NCBI RefSeq assembly: GCF_040187885.1
Contig: NZ_JBDPLH010000002.1
Location: 186,001 to 250,000, forward strand
DNA: 64,000 nt
Source of the DNA: Roseateles_E cavernae
Lineage (GTDB): Bacteria; Pseudomonadota; Gammaproteobacteria; Burkholderiales; Burkholderiaceae_C
Direction: 5' to 3'
In this document: in pieces, positions 61,693 to 64,000 of the stretch
Layout of the letters: every line of letters starts with the position of its first letter
How positions within the stretch are numbered: position 1 is the first letter of the stretch
Position numbers and translations under genes: made by a program
The notes under the pieces: model-generated
Seen by the model: the letters and a program-made list of their open reading frames with translations, nothing else
What the model was told of the DNA's origin: nothing
The model's database searches: none

Positions 61693-62759
61693 CGCAACAA
61701 AGCCTGGCCCGCATCCGCGACGATGTGCGCGCCACCCAGGCCTATCCGGTGCAAAGCGCCGCCGGCCTGATCAAGCTGGACACGATGGAGAACCCGTTCC
61801 GGCTGCCCGAGGCACTGCAGCGCGAGCTGGGCGAGCGCCTGGGCCGGGTCGCGATCAACCGCTACCCTGCGGCGCGCACCGGCGTGCTGGCCGCCGCGCT
61901 GGCCGCGCGTGCCGGCATGCCGGCGGGCTGCGCCATCACGCTGGGCAATGGCTCGGACGAGATCATCACGATGCTGGCGATGGCGATCAGCCGCCCCGGC
62001 GCGAAGATCCTGTCGCCGCTGCCCAGTTTCGTGATGTACGAGATCTCGGCGCGCTACCAGGGCCTGGGCTTTGTCGGCGTGCCGCTGACGGCCGATTTCG
62101 AACTCGACGAGGCGGCGATGCTGGCCGCGATCGCGGAGCAGCAGCCGGCCCTGATCTATCTGGCCTATCCGAACAACCCGACCGCCAATCTGTGGGATGC
62201 CGGCGCTATCGAGCGCATCATCGAGGCGGCACCAGGCCTGGTGGTGATGGACGAGGCCTACCAGCCCTTTGCCGAGCGCGATGCGATGGGCCTGTTGGCC
62301 AGGTATCCGCATGTGCTGGTGATGCGCACGATGAGCAAGTTCGGCCTGGCCGGCGTGCGCATCGGCTATCTGATCGGCCAGCAGGCGCTGATCCAGGAAA
62401 TTGACAAGGTCCGCCCGCCCTTCAATATCGGCGTGCTCAATGCCGAGGCCGGGCTGTTTGCGCTGGAGCATGCCGAGGTCTATGCGCAGCAGGCCGAGAT
62501 CCTGCGCGCCGAGCGCGAGCGCCTGCTGGCCGAGCTGGCGCAAATGCCCGGAATCCAGCCTTTTCCGAGCCAGGGCAATATGATTCTGGCCAGGGTGGCC
62601 GACGCGGCACGCAGCTTCGACGCGATGAAGGCCAGTGGCGTGCTGATCAAGAATGTCTCGGCCATGCACCCGCTGCTGGCCAACTGCCTGCGCATCACGG
62701 TGGGCACGCCGGATGAAAACACGGCCATGCTGGCCGCCCTCACAGAGAGTCTGCAATGA
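61680..62759 (+). CDS. hisC: histidinol-phosphate aminotransferase
   Basis: The 359-residue PLP enzyme forms histidinol phosphate. It has LGNGSDEIITML, YPNNPTANLW, VVMDEAYQPFA and the PLP lysine in RTMSKFGLAGVRIGYL. Its ATG at 61680 lies inside the PIN toxin gene. Its stop overlaps hisB by four bases (ATGA). Confidence 0.97.
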   Translation: MDRLTQQSLARIRDDVRATQAYPVQSAAGLIKLDTMENPFRLPEALQRELGERLGRVAINRYPAARTGVLAAALAARAGMPAGCAITLGNGSDEIITMLAMAISRPGAKILSPLPSFVMYEISARYQGLGFVGVPLTADFELDEAAMLAAIAEQQPALIYLAYPNNPTANLWDAGAIERIIEAAPGLVVMDEAYQPFAERDAMGLLARYPHVLVMRTMSKFGLAGVRIGYLIGQQALIQEIDKVRPPFNIGVLNAEAGLFALEHAEVYAQQAEILRAERERLLAELAQMPGIQPFPSQGNMILARVADAARSFDAMKASGVLIKNVSAMHPLLANCLRITVGTPDENTAMLAALTESLQ

Positions 62760-63355
62760 GTACGCCAGAGCGCATCGCCGAAGTCAGCCGCAACACCAAG
62801 GAAACCCAGATCAGGGTACGCGTCAATCTGGACGGCACGGGCGAGGCCAAGCTCAACACCGGCATCGGTTTCTTCGACCATATGCTGGACCAGATCGCCC
62901 GCCACGGCCTGATCGACCTGGACATCGAGGCCAAGGGCGACCTGCACATCGATGGCCACCACACGGTCGAGGATGTGGGCATCACCTTGGGCCTGGCCGT
63001 GGCCCAGGCCATCGGCGACAAGAAGGGCATCACCCGCTACGGCCACAGCTATGTGCCGCTGGACGAGGCCTTGTCGCGCGTGGTGGTCGATTTCTCCGGC
63101 CGCCCGGGCCTGCAGATGGACTGCAAATTCACCGCTGGCAGCATCGGTGCTTTCGACACCCAGCTGACCTTCGAGTTCTTCCAGGGCTTCGTCAATCACG
63201 CGCTGGTCAGCCTGCATGTCGACAACCTGAAGGGCCATAACGCCCACCACCAGGCCGAGACCATGTTCAAGGCCTTCGGCCGCGCGCTGCGGATGGCGAT
63301 GACCTTGGATCCGCGCAGCGCCGGCGTCATCCCGTCCACCAAAGGCTCGCTCTGA
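62756..63355 (+). CDS. hisB: imidazoleglycerol-phosphate dehydratase
   Basis: The 199-residue monofunctional HisB has the metal-binding motifs GIGFFDHMLDQIARHG, DGHHTVEDVGI and HHQAETMFKAFGRAL with duplicated histidines. Length is normal. It starts inside the hisC stop and is one base from hisH. Confidence 0.98.
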   Translation: MSTPERIAEVSRNTKETQIRVRVNLDGTGEAKLNTGIGFFDHMLDQIARHGLIDLDIEAKGDLHIDGHHTVEDVGITLGLAVAQAIGDKKGITRYGHSYVPLDEALSRVVVDFSGRPGLQMDCKFTAGSIGAFDTQLTFEFFQGFVNHALVSLHVDNLKGHNAHHQAETMFKAFGRALRMAMTLDPRSAGVIPSTKGSL

Positions 63356-63356
63356 C

Positions 63357-64000
63357 ATGAGACGTACCGTCGCCGTCGTCGATTACGGCATGGGCAATCT
63401 GCGCTCGGTGTCGCAGGCCGTGCTGCATGTGGCGCAGGACTCGGGCCTGGACGTGGTGATCACCGCCAAACCCGAGGAGGTCTATGCCGCCGAGCGGGTC
63501 GTGCTGCCGGGCCAGGGCGCGATGCGTGACTGCATGCGCGAGCTGGCCGACTCCGGTCTGAAGGAGGCCGTGCTCGACGCCGCCGCGAACAAGCCGCTGA
63601 TGGGTGTCTGCGTCGGCATGCAGATGCTCTTGGACCACAGCGAGGAACAGGACACGCCGGGCCTGGGCCTGATCCCGGGCCAGGTCAGGCGTTTCCGGCT
63701 CGAAGGCCAGATCCAGCCCGATGGCAGCCGCTACAAGGTGCCGCAGATGGGCTGGAACCGTGTGCGCCAGAGCCGGCCCCACCCGATCTGGGCCGGCGTG
63801 CCCGACGAATCCTGGTTTTATTTCGTGCACAGTTTTTATGCGCAGCCGTTAGATGCGCACCACAGCGCGGGGGAAACCGAGTACGGCCTGCGCTTTACCT
63901 GTGCGGTGGCCCGGGATAATATTTTTGCTACCCAATTCCACCCTGAGAAAAGTGCCGCGCTCGGGCTTGCCCTGTACCGCAACTTCCTGCTTTGGAAGCC
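63357..64000 (+). CDS. hisH: imidazole glycerol phosphate synthase glutaminase subunit, 3'-truncated by window
   Basis: The open frame runs from ATG at 63357 to the window end with no stop (at least 214 residues). It is a class I glutamine amidotransferase: VVDYGMGNLRSV, the nucleophile in GVCVGMQML and the His-Glu of QFHPEKS, with YFVHSFYA. The ending NFLLWKP suggests the stop lies just past 64000. It works with HisF. The last 150 bases use more A/T-ending codons (TTT, TAT, TTA, AAT, ATT) than the rest of the window. Confidence 0.95.
   Translation, partial: MRRTVAVVDYGMGNLRSVSQAVLHVAQDSGLDVVITAKPEEVYAAERVVLPGQGAMRDCMRELADSGLKEAVLDAAANKPLMGVCVGMQMLLDHSEEQDTPGLGLIPGQVRRFRLEGQIQPDGSRYKVPQMGWNRVRQSRPHPIWAGVPDESWFYFVHSFYAQPLDAHHSAGETEYGLRFTCAVARDNIFATQFHPEKSAALGLALYRNFLLWK

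Overview
The window is a GC-rich, gene-dense piece of a bacterial chromosome. The gene set points to a betaproteobacterium of the order Burkholderiales, most likely the Roseateles/Kinneretia/Mitsuaria/Rubrivivax neighbourhood; this placement is an inference from gene content. The pointers are a double-length UvrA, system II cytochrome c maturation (ResB/CcsB), a groESL operon with a CIRCE operator, a PHA-system protein, DUF1631, DUF1415 and DUF3309 proteins, a Bug-type solute receptor and the ibaG/his gene block. No rRNA, tRNA, CRISPR array, prophage or complete insertion sequence was seen.

Layout. 1-8.2 kb: the end of an alpha/beta hydrolase, a methyltransferase with a stand-alone receiver protein, and a 1889-residue UvrA with four ATPase modules. 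8.3-20.5 kb: single genes for a secreted S9 peptidase, a UPF0149 protein, a voltage-gated channel with a zinc-ribbon tail, a DUF808 membrane protein, a degenerate REP-type transposase relative, a secreted amidohydrolase, a LysR/Bug-receptor/N-formylglutamate amidohydrolase group, and a PhyH dioxygenase. 20.6-30.8 kb, all on the minus strand: glmU, a DUF4136 lipoprotein, ttcA-folB-folM, then an electron-transfer/periplasmic block (msrQ, msrP, ccsB, resB, cytochrome c4). 30.8-41 kb: yihA, an epoxide-hydrolase-like enzyme, a patatin/beta-barrel protein coupled to a DUF1631 gene, groESL, and several small genes. 41-49.6 kb: a TetR-SDR-MFS operon with two matching operators, an isochorismatase-like hydrolase with a GlxA-type regulator, a tightly overlapping M20/DUF2817/DUF1415 operon, and an orphan branched-chain amino acid-type binding protein. 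49.7-56.8 kb: a molybdopterin oxidoreductase overlapping a lipoprotein peptidase, then a storage-lipid neighbourhood (PHA-system protein, acyl-CoA-binding protein, wax ester synthase/DGAT) and a TetR regulator. 56.9-64 kb: an ABC-2 exporter, a BolA-family gene and the start of the histidine operon (hisG, hisD, hisC, hisB, partial hisH).

The most unusual points are a VapBC-like toxin-antitoxin pair sitting inside the his operon between hisD and hisC with its own tandem palindromic operator; a His-rich tail on the BolA-family gene followed by two mutually exclusive hairpins just before hisG; a degenerate HUH transposase relative that has lost the metal-binding histidines; the asymmetric zinc sites of the four-module UvrA; matching operators for the TetR regulator; and a perfect 10-bp inverted repeat ahead of msrP.
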